A stretch of 37,371 nucleotides of DNA from Planctomycetota bacterium (lineage in GTDB: Bacteria > Planctomycetota > UBA1135): contig JALUVI010000153.1 of NCBI GenBank assembly GCA_027020785.1, forward strand, positions 1 through 37,371, written 5' to 3'. A program made the translations under genes and the position numbers. The notes beneath the pieces were generated by a model. That model was given only the letters and a program-made list of their open reading frames with translations. It ran no database searches and had not been told where the DNA came from. Below, in pieces: positions 26,288 to 33,564 of the stretch (its first letter is position 1; each line of letters starts with the position of its first letter).

Positions 26288-27195
26288 CGGCCGCCTGCCG
26301 GCCTCGGGTCGGGTTGGCCACGACTCGACCGCTGCCCGAACCCGACCCCGACGAGTTCCCCCTCGTAGCTGCGCTCGAGCGCGAGGGATGTTCCGTTCGG
26401 CTCCTTCCCTGGCGTGACTCCGCGGCTCCGTCGCCGGAGGACTTCGACCTCGTCGTCCTGCGGAGCACCTGGGACTACTCCCGCGCCGGGGAAGCCTTCC
26501 GCGCCTGGCTGGTTCGTGTCGCTGCGGCGACCCGGCTCCTGAACCCCTTGCCGGTGGTCGAGTGGAACCTGCACAAGCGCTACCTCCTGGAGCTCGGAGC
26601 CGCCGGGGTCCCCGTGGTCCCGACCCGGCTGCGGCGCCGCGGCGAATCCGCCGCCGTCGGCGCGGCCTGGGACGAGTTCGGAGCCGAGAGCATCGTGGTC
26701 AAGCCCGCGGTCTCGGCGGCCTCGCGGGACACCCGTCGTTTCGACCGTTCCGAACTCGAGGCGGCCGATGCCTTCGCCGCAGCTCTCCTGCGGAAGGAAG
26801 ACGTCCTCCTGCAGCCCTTCCTGCCCGCCTTCGCCGACCCCGGCGAGCGCGCCGTCGTCTGCTTCGACGGTCGCCCCCACCACGTGGTGGTCAAGCGGCC
26901 CCGCTTCGCCGACGACGCCGAGTCGGTGGGGACGGGGCGGCCTCCGACCGCGGCCGAGTCGGCCTTCGCTGCCGAGGTCCTCGCCCGCGTCCCCTTCGAA
27001 TCGGCGCGGCCGCTCCTCTATGCTCGCGTGGACGCCGTGGCGGATTCGGAGGCACCGTACGGCCTCCGCCTCTCCGAGCTGGAGCTCGTCGAGCCCTCCC
27101 TCTTCCTCACCCACCAACCCGGCGCCGTCTCCCGATTCGCCCGCGCCGTCGCCGCCCGCGCCGGGGCCGCCGTCCTTCCGGAGCAGTCCCCTTGA
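26284..27195 (+). CDS. ATP-grasp protein (DcsG/glutathione-synthetase-like)
   Basis: A 303-residue protein of the ATP-grasp superfamily, in the group of cycloserine-biosynthesis DcsG and related uncharacterised ligases. Recognisable blocks are LRSTWDYSRAGEAFRAWL (about 60-77), LNPLPVVEWNLHKRYLLELG with GVPVVPTRL, the ATP-binding IVVKPAVSAASRDTRRF (about 140-156), and RLSELELVEPSLFL near the C-terminus, where metal-binding Glu residues are expected. Such enzymes join a carboxylate to an amine or thiol with ATP; the substrate is unknown. The start is ATGA on the DAHP synthase stop. Being in the aromatic amino acid operon may point to an amino-acid-derived product, but that is only suggestive. 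Confidence 0.8.
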   Translation: MTAACRPRVGLATTRPLPEPDPDEFPLVAALEREGCSVRLLPWRDSAAPSPEDFDLVVLRSTWDYSRAGEAFRAWLVRVAAATRLLNPLPVVEWNLHKRYLLELGAAGVPVVPTRLRRRGESAAVGAAWDEFGAESIVVKPAVSAASRDTRRFDRSELEAADAFAAALLRKEDVLLQPFLPAFADPGERAVVCFDGRPHHVVVKRPRFADDAESVGTGRPPTAAESAFAAEVLARVPFESARPLLYARVDAVADSEAPYGLRLSELELVEPSLFLTHQPGAVSRFARAVAARAGAAVLPEQSP

Positions 27196-27905
27196 CGTCC
27201 CTCCTTCCCGGCCTCCTCGCGGCAGCATGCGTCGGCATGGTCCTGGCGGCGATGCACTTCGCCCCGGTCGAAGCCTACGCTTGGTTCCGCGAAGGGGCGC
27301 TGGTCGAGGACGCCCAGGCCCAGGCCTGGTTCGGCTCCTGTCTCGGGCTCCTCGTCCTGTTCCGGCGCGCCCGGCCGCCACGCTGGCCCCTCGGTTTCCT
27401 GCTCTTTGCGAGCCTGCTGGTGTGGGTCGAGGAGATCAGTTGGGGGCAGCGCCTCCTCGGGTTCGACCCGCCTGCGCTCATGGCCGAGGTCAACCGCCAA
27501 GGCGAGTTCACCCTGCACAACCTCGGCCCTCTCCAGCAGATGCGCCACGGTTTCCTCGCCTTCGCTGCGGTCCTCGGCCTGGTCGGTGTGGTCGCCCGCC
27601 GAAGGCTCGCCCGGTCCTTCCCGGCGCTCGGCCCGGTCCTTCCCGGTCCGCCGCTCGTGCCGGTGTTCCTGCTCGTCCTCGCCGGCATCCTCGCCATGCT
27701 CCGAGGCTGGTTCTGGTTCGACGCCCGCTCTCTGGGGTTGCCCCCGGCGGCCCCGGGCCGCTTCGTCTCCGAGACCCTGGAGTTCTTCCTGGCCGTGACC
27801 TGGTGCGGTCTGGTGTGGTGCGGCGTCCTGCGCGGTGGCCCGTCCGGTCAGCTCCCGGCTTCGCCCTCGTCCGCCTCCACCAGCGGGACGAAGCGGACCT
27901 CGTAG
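27192..27905 (+). CDS. Polytopic membrane protein with EEISWGQR motif
   Basis: A 237-residue protein with about six predicted membrane helices. It has the block WVEEISWGQRLLGFD followed by NRQGEFTLHN, a conserved motif of an uncharacterised bacterial membrane protein family. The acidic, Trp, Gln and His residues beside helices could form a polar site. The TTG at 27192 is preferred because it overlaps the ATP-grasp stop (TTGA), like other junctions here, and completes the first helix; the ATG at 27238 would cut that helix. The last 19 or so codons overlap the convergent pcm gene by 58 nt, and this tail is Ser/Pro-rich. It is the last gene of the trp-aro run. Function unknown. Confidence 0.72.
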   Translation: MTSLLPGLLAAACVGMVLAAMHFAPVEAYAWFREGALVEDAQAQAWFGSCLGLLVLFRRARPPRWPLGFLLFASLLVWVEEISWGQRLLGFDPPALMAEVNRQGEFTLHNLGPLQQMRHGFLAFAAVLGLVGVVARRRLARSFPALGPVLPGPPLVPVFLLVLAGILAMLRGWFWFDARSLGLPPAAPGRFVSETLEFFLAVTWCGLVWCGVLRGGPSGQLPASPSSASTSGTKRTS

Positions 27906-28504
27906 AGGTCACGCACCCAGAGCCGCCGGCCGTCGGGGTCCTTGCGCAGGACCTGGAGCTTCTGCTGGTGGTCCTGGTGGATGGGCGCGACCATCCGTCC
28001 GCCGGGGGCGAGTTGCTCGATCAAGGCGATCGGCCAGCGCGCCGCCGCGGCGTTGACCAGGATGGCGTCGAAGGGGGCCTCCTCGGGCATCCCCTTCCAG
28101 CCGTCACCGGCGACCACGAGATCGTCTCCATAGCCGAGCGCTGCGAGCCGCTCGTTGGCCTTGCGCGCTTCGTCGGCGTCGAGTTCGATGCCTCGCACCC
28201 AGCGCACCAGTTCCGCGAGCAGGGCGGTGGTGTACCCGGTGCCGGCGCCGACGTCGAGAGCCTTCTCGTCGCCGGTGAGCTCGAGGGCCTCCAGCATGCT
28301 GGCGACGACCAGCGGTTGCGACAGGGTGATGCCCTCCTTGATGAACAGGACCTGGTCTTCGTAGGCGAGGTCTTCGGCGCCGGGGGGCGCGAAGACGTGC
28401 CGCGGCACCTTGGCGAAGGCATCGAGCACGCGCGGGTCGCGGATGCCTCGGCTGCGGAGGTACGCCGCGAGTCGTTCCGGTCCGTGTCGGAGATGGTTGG
28501 ACAT
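27848..28504 (-). CDS. pcm: Protein-L-isoaspartate O-methyltransferase
   Basis: A 218-residue SAM-dependent enzyme that repairs isoaspartyl residues in aged proteins. The N-terminal helical region LRSRGIRDPRVLDAFAKVPR is typical, followed by IKEGITLSQPLVVASMLEAL, the substrate-binding segment. The SAM-binding motif is ALDVGAGTGYTTALL (82-96) and the acidic strand end is VRGIELD; APGGRMVAPI matches the later beta-strand motif. I chose the ATG at 28504. A TTG at 28528 would add 8 residues and overlap the upstream stop by 4 nt (TTGA), a junction type common in this window, so it remains possible. It is the last gene of a seven-gene minus-strand run and its 3' end overlaps the convergent membrane protein gene. 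Confidence 0.9.
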   Translation of the reverse strand: MSNHLRHGPERLAAYLRSRGIRDPRVLDAFAKVPRHVFAPPGAEDLAYEDQVLFIKEGITLSQPLVVASMLEALELTGDEKALDVGAGTGYTTALLAELVRWVRGIELDADEARKANERLAALGYGDDLVVAGDGWKGMPEEAPFDAILVNAAAARWPIALIEQLAPGGRMVAPIHQDHQQKLQVLRKDPDGRRLWVRDLYEVRFVPLVEADEGEAGS

Positions 28505-28524
28505 GGGTTCGCTCGGACGGAGAG

Positions 28525-29367
28525 TCAAACGGAGAAGTAGGACTCGCCCCAGGCGAGCAGCCCGCCGAAGTGGGCGGCGACGGCCGTGAGGCCGGCCAGG
28601 GCGAGGAGGGCGAGCCCGAAGGCCCTCTTCTCACGATGACGCGCGAACGCCGCCAGGAGGAGGAGGGATGCCGCGGCAGTGGCGACGCCGAGCCAGCGGT
28701 GGAGGGTCAGGTCGGATTCAGGGGCGAGTTCCTCGGCGCGCAACCAGCCCGTCGGGGCCGCGGCGAGGGCGCCGAGCGCGCCGAGGGCGAGGGACCAGCC
28801 TTCCGCGGTGCGCAACAGGGTGAGCAGGCTCCGGCCCCGGGGGCCGCGGTGTGTCGACCAGGACAGCATCCGCGCCAGCGCCGCCGAGAGGAGCAGCGCG
28901 ATGGGGAAGTGGACCAGGCGGACGTGCTGGCGCCCGGCCAGGGTCAGCGCGCGTCGCCCGAGGCTCGGTGGGGGCGGAGGGGGCGGGCGCACGACCTCGG
29001 CGTCGCCGCCGAGTGGCGCTCCCGCTTCGATCCAGGTGCGGACCAGGGCGAGTTCCCACTCTTCCAGCGGCGGTACGTCCGAGTCGTCGGGCGGCATGTC
29101 GCCTTCCTCGAGTACCGCCCACAGGTCGGACAGGAGGAGGTCTCCGGGTTCGACCAGCTCCTCACGGGTCGCGGCGAGGTCCCGCGCCCCGTCCCACTTC
29201 CGCCGGGCCTTGCGCTCGTCGGCATCGGGGGTGTGGCAGCTCGCGCAGCGGTCGAGGAAGAGGTGCTCGACTTCAGCAGCCAACCGGGCCTCGGCCGAGG
29301 GAACCGAATGGTGTTCCTCCGGGGTCTGGACCAAGACGGCCAGGGCCAGGACGGCGAAGACGCTCAA
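28525..29367 (-). CDS. Cytochrome c domain fused to DUF2231 membrane domain
   Basis: A 280-residue exported membrane protein. A signal segment (MSVFAVLALAVLVQ) leads to a haem-binding site CASCH (41-45), with Met91 in EEGDMPPDD the likely second haem ligand; this matches the planctomycete-type cytochrome c domain. After a Pro run (128-134) a DUF2231-like region (about 145-280) has four hydrophobic helices and conserved His residues (QHVRLVHFPIALL, LTLHRWLGVA, AAHFGGLLAWG) that could bind haem or metal. The TTG at 29367 is chosen because it overlaps the previous gene's stop (TTGA) and starts exactly at the signal peptide. A role in electron transfer across or at the membrane is inferred. It is adjacent to a b562-like gene. 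Confidence 0.82.
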   Translation of the reverse strand: MSVFAVLALAVLVQTPEEHHSVPSAEARLAAEVEHLFLDRCASCHTPDADERKARRKWDGARDLAATREELVEPGDLLLSDLWAVLEEGDMPPDDSDVPPLEEWELALVRTWIEAGAPLGGDAEVVRPPPPPPPSLGRRALTLAGRQHVRLVHFPIALLLSAALARMLSWSTHRGPRGRSLLTLLRTAEGWSLALGALGALAAAPTGWLRAEELAPESDLTLHRWLGVATAAASLLLLAAFARHREKRAFGLALLALAGLTAVAAHFGGLLAWGESYFSV

Positions 29368-29879
29368 TCCTCGTCCTCGTCGGGGGGGATGAAGGTGTCG
29401 TGGCCCTTCTTCTTGATGGAGATCATCTCCCGATAGAGCCCGCGCGCCTCGTCGGCCTCGCCCAGGACCACGGCCCGCTCGATCCGGAGCAGGTGGTCCA
29501 CCACGTCCAGGATGCGCCGCTGGAAGGCGATCCGCCACAGGATGCGGTCGTCGTCGCTCATCTCCTCCCACGGCTCCGGCGGCAGCGTCGCTGCTTTCAG
29601 CGCCAGGGTCTGCATCTCGTGCAGCACCTGGAACATCTCGGCGCGGTCTCCCTCGCCTCCCAGGAGCTTGCGCAGCCGCTTCTGGTGGTCGCCGAGCTCC
29701 TCCATGATCTCATGGAGCGGCGAGTCGTCGTCGTGCTCGTGGTCGCCGTGTTCATGGGCCTCGGCGGCGGGCTCCTGGGGCGCGGGGTCGGGCGCGGATT
29801 CCCGGGCGTCGTCCACCGGGACCAGGGCCCAGGGCATCAGGAGGAGGGTGGGGACGAGGAGGAGGGCGGGGATTCTCAT
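29364..29879 (-). CDS. Exported His-rich protein resembling cytochrome b562
   Basis: A 171-residue protein with a clear signal peptide (MRIPALLLVPTLLLMPWALV). A His/Asp-rich stretch HEHGDHEHDDD (42-52) may bind metal. The remainder is predicted to be a helical bundle similar in pattern to cytochrome b562: a Met (59) early in helix 1 (HEIMEELGDHQKRLRKLL), a middle MxxxALKAATLPPEPW block resembling the b562 MRxAALDAQKATPP region, and a His (160) near the C-terminus, the positions of the b562 haem ligands. This similarity is by eye only. The ATG at 29879 fits the signal peptide; an ATG at 29912 directly after the upstream stop would add 11 residues. It overlaps the cytochrome c-DUF2231 gene by 4 nt. 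Confidence 0.6.
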   Translation of the reverse strand: MRIPALLLVPTLLLMPWALVPVDDARESAPDPAPQEPAAEAHEHGDHEHDDDSPLHEIMEELGDHQKRLRKLLGGEGDRAEMFQVLHEMQTLALKAATLPPEPWEEMSDDDRILWRIAFQRRILDVVDHLLRIERAVVLGEADEARGLYREMISIKKKGHDTFIPPDEDED

Positions 29880-29912
29880 CGGGGTCAGGCTAGCGGCTCC
29901 ACGGGGGTGCAT

Positions 29913-31268
29913 TCAGGGTTTCAGGGTCGCGGCGGCGACCGGCAGGAACGTCCGGTCGAAGCGCTCCGCGAAGTCCTCGAGCAGCGTACGCGCGGATGGC
30001 CGCAGACGCAGGGTTCCTTTGCGCTTCCCGGCGCCGCGCCAGCCGAGGCGCGGATGGTCGGCGGCGAAGGCGGCGGGGAACAGGAGTCGGAATTCCCGCA
30101 CCCCCTGCCCCTCGACCACGACCGTGGGGCCGTCCGGCCCCTCTTCCAGGCGCAGCGTGGCATCGGCGGTGTGCAGGTCGGCCAACTCCATGACGAAACG
30201 CACCTTGCCTTCGTGGTCGAGGCGGTTCCAGCGGGCCGGCTCGACCTTGATCGGGAAGGTCTCCTTCACCGAACCGTCGAGTCGGGTCGCCTGCGCCCAC
30301 CACCGACGGGGGGACTGCTTGCGCGCCTCACGGATGCGGATGCGGCTCGGGAACGGGTCGCGTACCCGACTTCCCAGGTAGTCCACCCAGTCCACCGCGG
30401 TGAAGTCGTAGCCGTGCAGCAGGCCCTCCTGGAGGACCAGTCTGGCGTCGGCGGCTCCGGCGGCCTCGAGGCGTTCGAAGGCGATGCCCAGGTTCAGGAG
30501 GAGTTTCGGATCGTCGCCGGCGCCCTGCAGCTGCAGCAGCGGCACGTCCGCCAGGTTCTCGACGTAGCGCAGCGAGTTGCGCCCCTCGGAGATCACGAAG
30601 GTCGGTCCTCCGATCATCGGGGTCACGCTGGCCCAGAGGTCGGGGTTGCGGACGGCGAGGTCCCAGACCAGGTGCCCGCCGCGGCTCTGGCCGGTCAGAT
30701 GGATGCGGTTCTCGTCCACGTCGAAGTGGCGTCGCATCCAGCGCAGGGCGGCGAGGGCGGACGCGCGTTCTTGCGGCGTGAAGCGGTAGCCCTGGTTCGG
30801 TCCCGTGTCGTCGGGAGCGCAGACCAGCGCGCCGAGTTCCTCGGCGACGCTGCGCCATTGCTCCACCATGCCCGCCCCGTTGCCGCCGGCTCCATGGTGG
30901 GCGAGGATCAGCGGGCGCGGCCCGTCGGCCGGCGCGGAGGGCACCCAGAGGTGGAGGCGCGTCGGCACGGTCTCGCCGCCGACCACGAGATCCACCTCGA
31001 TCCGATGCCGCCCCGGCCGGGCGAGTTCGGGTGGGGGCGGCAGCGGCGCGAAGGAGGCGGCCGCCTGCAGCCACGACTCCAATGGGACGTCCTGGCGTCG
31101 GGCCAGCGCGACGGCCTCCTTCCTGCGTTGCTTGGCCGTCGGCAGGTCCACCAGCCGCTGCAGGCTCTCGGCGGCGGCGTCCAGCGGTGGCGCGGTGGCT
31201 GCCGCCGGCGGGTCCTGCGGCAGGAGCGCAGCGAGGAGGACCAGGGGCAGCGCAGCGAGGGGTGTCAT
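29913..31268 (-). CDS. Secreted alpha/beta-hydrolase esterase (feruloyl esterase/LpqC-like)
   Basis: A 451-residue protein with an N-terminal signal peptide (LAALPLVLLAALLP). The hydrolase domain spans about residues 85-310. The oxyanion-hole motif is ILAHHGAGGNG, the nucleophile is Ser195 in GQSRGG, an Asp lies in GAGDDPK (252-253), and a His lies in LLHGYDF (285), giving a plausible Ser-Asp-His triad. It resembles polyhydroxybutyrate depolymerase/feruloyl esterase-type enzymes of planctomycetes. A C-terminal region (about 310-450) is beta-rich and unassigned. The ATG at 31268 has a good ribosome-binding site (GGGGAAG just upstream) and overlaps the stop of the isomerase gene (ATGA). Neighbouring sugar-related genes suggest breakdown of plant or algal polysaccharide esters, by inference. 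Confidence 0.78.
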   Translation of the reverse strand: MTPLAALPLVLLAALLPQDPPAAATAPPLDAAAESLQRLVDLPTAKQRRKEAVALARRQDVPLESWLQAAASFAPLPPPPELARPGRHRIEVDLVVGGETVPTRLHLWVPSAPADGPRPLILAHHGAGGNGAGMVEQWRSVAEELGALVCAPDDTGPNQGYRFTPQERASALAALRWMRRHFDVDENRIHLTGQSRGGHLVWDLAVRNPDLWASVTPMIGGPTFVISEGRNSLRYVENLADVPLLQLQGAGDDPKLLLNLGIAFERLEAAGAADARLVLQEGLLHGYDFTAVDWVDYLGSRVRDPFPSRIRIREARKQSPRRWWAQATRLDGSVKETFPIKVEPARWNRLDHEGKVRFVMELADLHTADATLRLEEGPDGPTVVVEGQGVREFRLLFPAAFAADHPRLGWRGAGKRKGTLRLRPSARTLLEDFAERFDRTFLPVAAATLKP

Positions 31269-32209
31269 CTTCCCCTGCGATCCTCCGACGGATGGTCGGC
31301 GGCCCAGGCGCGGCCGACCCGCTCGAGCAGCGTCTTGGTGGCGCGGATGCCGTCTTCCTCGGAGAGGCGGGCCCCCTCGTACTCCACCCCGATCCAGCCG
31401 CGATAGCCGGCGTCCAGGACGATGCCGAGCAATCGGGGATAGTCGAGGGTGGTCTCCCACCCTTCCGCATCGAAGTCGTAGGACTTGGCGCTGACCGCGC
31501 GGGCGAAGGGCATCAACTCGGCGACCCCGCGGTAGCGGTCGTACTCCTCTTCGGGGCCGACACGGAAGTTGCCGAAGTCCGGCAGGGCCCCGACCCTCGG
31601 GTGGTCGGCCGCGGCCAGGGTCTCGGCGAGCCAGCGCCCATTGGAGGACAGCCCGCCGTGGTTCTCGACCAGGACGTCCAGGGCGAGCGGATCGGCCAGG
31701 AGCGCCAAGGCATGCAGGCCTTCGGCTGCGCGGTCGCGCTGTTCGTCCCAGGATCCGGAACTGCGTGCGTTGACGCGGATGGAGTGGCACCCGAGGAAGG
31801 CTGCGGCCTCGAGCCAAGGGCGGTGGGCTGCGACCGCCCGCCGCCGTGCCGCCGGGTCGGGATCGCCGAGCGCCCCGAGGCCGTCGCACATGATCAGGAG
31901 GCTCCGTACCCCGGCGTGGTCGCAGCGCCGCCGCAGCTCGCCGAGGTAGCCGAGGTCCTTCACGTGGTCGCCGAAGAAGACGTTGACGTACTCGATACCG
32001 CGGAAACCGAGCTCACGGGCGCGCTGCGGGAAGTCCAGGTTGGCCATCCGACCGGACATCAGAGCGCGATGGAACGACCACTCGGCGAGCGAGATCGAGA
32101 ACGGCAGTGGGCCGTCACTGCGGCGGAGCCGGAACCGGGGCAGCGCCAGCCCGGCGAAGAGGGCGGCCGAGCTTCTGAGGAAGGCGCGTCGACTGGAGCC
32201 GCGACTCAC
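31265..32209 (-). CDS. Sugar phosphate isomerase/epimerase family protein (xylose-isomerase-like TIM barrel), Tat-exported
   Basis: A 314-residue protein. The N-terminus has a twin-arginine signal (SSRRAFLRSSAALFAGLALP), so it is probably exported folded. The barrel follows the AP-endonuclease-2/xylose isomerase-like family. Likely metal ligands are Glu in VLVENHGG, Asp in ALPDFGNFR, the region SAKSYDFD, and Glu in IGVEYEGARL. Typical reactions are isomerisation or epimerisation of sugars or keto-sugars. The GTG start at 32209 overlaps the DUF1080 gene stop (GTGA), which together with the Tat motif fixes the start. Pairing of this family with DUF1080 (3-keto-disaccharide hydrolase) is common in planctomycetes and suggests work on oxidised sugars outside the cytoplasm. 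Confidence 0.83.
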   Translation of the reverse strand: MSRGSSRRAFLRSSAALFAGLALPRFRLRRSDGPLPFSISLAEWSFHRALMSGRMANLDFPQRARELGFRGIEYVNVFFGDHVKDLGYLGELRRRCDHAGVRSLLIMCDGLGALGDPDPAARRRAVAAHRPWLEAAAFLGCHSIRVNARSSGSWDEQRDRAAEGLHALALLADPLALDVLVENHGGLSSNGRWLAETLAAADHPRVGALPDFGNFRVGPEEEYDRYRGVAELMPFARAVSAKSYDFDAEGWETTLDYPRLLGIVLDAGYRGWIGVEYEGARLSEEDGIRATKTLLERVGRAWAADHPSEDRRGR

Positions 32210-33552
32210 AGCTCTCGCACCTCCACGTTGCGGAAGGCGACCGGGTCGCCGTGCCCGGCGAAGCCGAAGAAGCCTTCGGTCCGCATCCTGCCGGGGTGTT
32301 CCTTGCCGTCGGCGGTCTCCTCGATCTCCCACAGGTCGGCGTCCAGGATGACGGTGCCGTTCAGCTCGACGCGGACCCGCCCGCCCTGGACCGTCACCTC
32401 CTGGAAGTTCCATTCTCCGACCGGGCGTTGGTAGCCCCGGAGGGAAGGCACCATGCCATAGGCCGAACCGTGGTACTGGTAGGGGTGGAGGCCGGCGTAG
32501 CGTTCGTGCGAGTCGTCGAGGACCTGGAGTTCGCACATCCCGACGTAGGCGGTGTCCCCCTCGCCGGGATAGCGGATGGCCAGCCCGTTGTTGCCGCCCG
32601 GCGGGAGCAGGAACTCCAGACGGACCTGGAAGTCGCGGAGGACCTTCTCGGCGTAGATGGTGCCTCCCTGACCCGCTCGGCAGCGCACCATGCCGTCCTC
32701 GGGGAACTCCCAGCCCGCGAGCGGCCCGGCCCAGCCCTCACCGTCGCGTCCGACCAGCAGGGGATGGAAGGTGTCGCCTCCGGCCGCCGGGCGTCCGCGG
32801 CCGAACGCCGTCTCGGGGGGAATCGCCCGCAGCACGGCGTTGGCCTCGTCGGCGGAGAGCTCGCGGACGCGGACGCGCCGGAACTCGATCCGGCCGCCGT
32901 GGGTCTGGAATTGGATCGGCCCGCTCGGCGGCAGCGGTCGGGAGCGGTCCCAATAGTTCTCCAGGGGCGCCCAGGCGACGACCAGACCGCCGTTCAGCCA
33001 CACCGCGACCCGCTCGCCGACCTGGACGATGCGCATCTCGTTCCATTCGCCGGCGGGGCGGTCACGGTTCTCGAGCGGGAAGCGCGGGTGCACCCGATCG
33101 TTCCACAGGCCGCCGGAGCCCCAGGCGTTGCCGGCGTCACGTTGGGTCGGATCGGCCGGGTCCCAGAGCTGGACCTGGGGGGTCGCCCGCAGGTAGATGC
33201 CGCCGTCGGCGCCGGGTTCCATGCGCCACTCCAAGCGCAGGTCCACGTCGCCGAAGGCGTCGCGCGTCGTCAGGTAGGGGCCGGCGCCGTCCGAGACGAA
33301 GACCCCGTCCTCCCAGGTCCAGTGTTCGCGCAGGGCCTCGTCCCATGCGCGCTGGCGCCGCTCCCGTTCTTCCGGCGTCCAGGTCCCTTCGCTGCCCGGC
33401 GCCAGGTGGGGCCGGCCGCGCCAGGCCGAGAAGCCTTCGGCGCAGAGGTCGCGGAAACCCTCCTCCACGAGAGCGGCCGGACCCCTCTCGGAGTCCGGCC
33501 GCTGCACCGGGAGGACGGCGAGGCAACAGAGCGCGACGCCGGCCGAGATCAT
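32206..33552 (-). CDS. Secreted protein with two DUF1080 (3-keto-disaccharide hydrolase-like) domains
   Basis: A 448-residue protein with a short signal peptide (MISAGVALCCLAVLP; the Cys pair could be a lipid site but the lipobox is poor). Two concanavalin/LamG-like beta-sandwich domains of the DUF1080 type follow. The first (about 75-235) has DVDLRLEWRMEPGADGGIYLR, then GEWNEMRIV and FQTHGGRIEFRRVRVREL. The second (about 270-448) has FQVRLEFLLPPGGNNGLAIR, GMCELQVLDD, HGSAYGMVPS, GEWNFQEVTV and FFGFAGHGDPVAFRNVEVREL. Characterised members hydrolyse 3-keto-glycosides. The ATG follows the stop of the thioredoxin-fold selenoprotein candidate by 12 nt, and the stop overlaps the isomerase gene, so an operon is very likely. 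Confidence 0.87.
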   Translation of the reverse strand: MISAGVALCCLAVLPVQRPDSERGPAALVEEGFRDLCAEGFSAWRGRPHLAPGSEGTWTPEERERRQRAWDEALREHWTWEDGVFVSDGAGPYLTTRDAFGDVDLRLEWRMEPGADGGIYLRATPQVQLWDPADPTQRDAGNAWGSGGLWNDRVHPRFPLENRDRPAGEWNEMRIVQVGERVAVWLNGGLVVAWAPLENYWDRSRPLPPSGPIQFQTHGGRIEFRRVRVRELSADEANAVLRAIPPETAFGRGRPAAGGDTFHPLLVGRDGEGWAGPLAGWEFPEDGMVRCRAGQGGTIYAEKVLRDFQVRLEFLLPPGGNNGLAIRYPGEGDTAYVGMCELQVLDDSHERYAGLHPYQYHGSAYGMVPSLRGYQRPVGEWNFQEVTVQGGRVRVELNGTVILDADLWEIEETADGKEHPGRMRTEGFFGFAGHGDPVAFRNVEVREL

Positions 33553-33564
33553 GGGCCGATGAGG

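Noticed and set aside
29913-31889. A 658-codon version of the esterase starting upstream
   Set aside because: The extra N-terminus is Arg/Pro-rich and lies over the isomerase gene; the ATG at 31268 has a signal peptide, a ribosome-binding site and an ATGA overlap.
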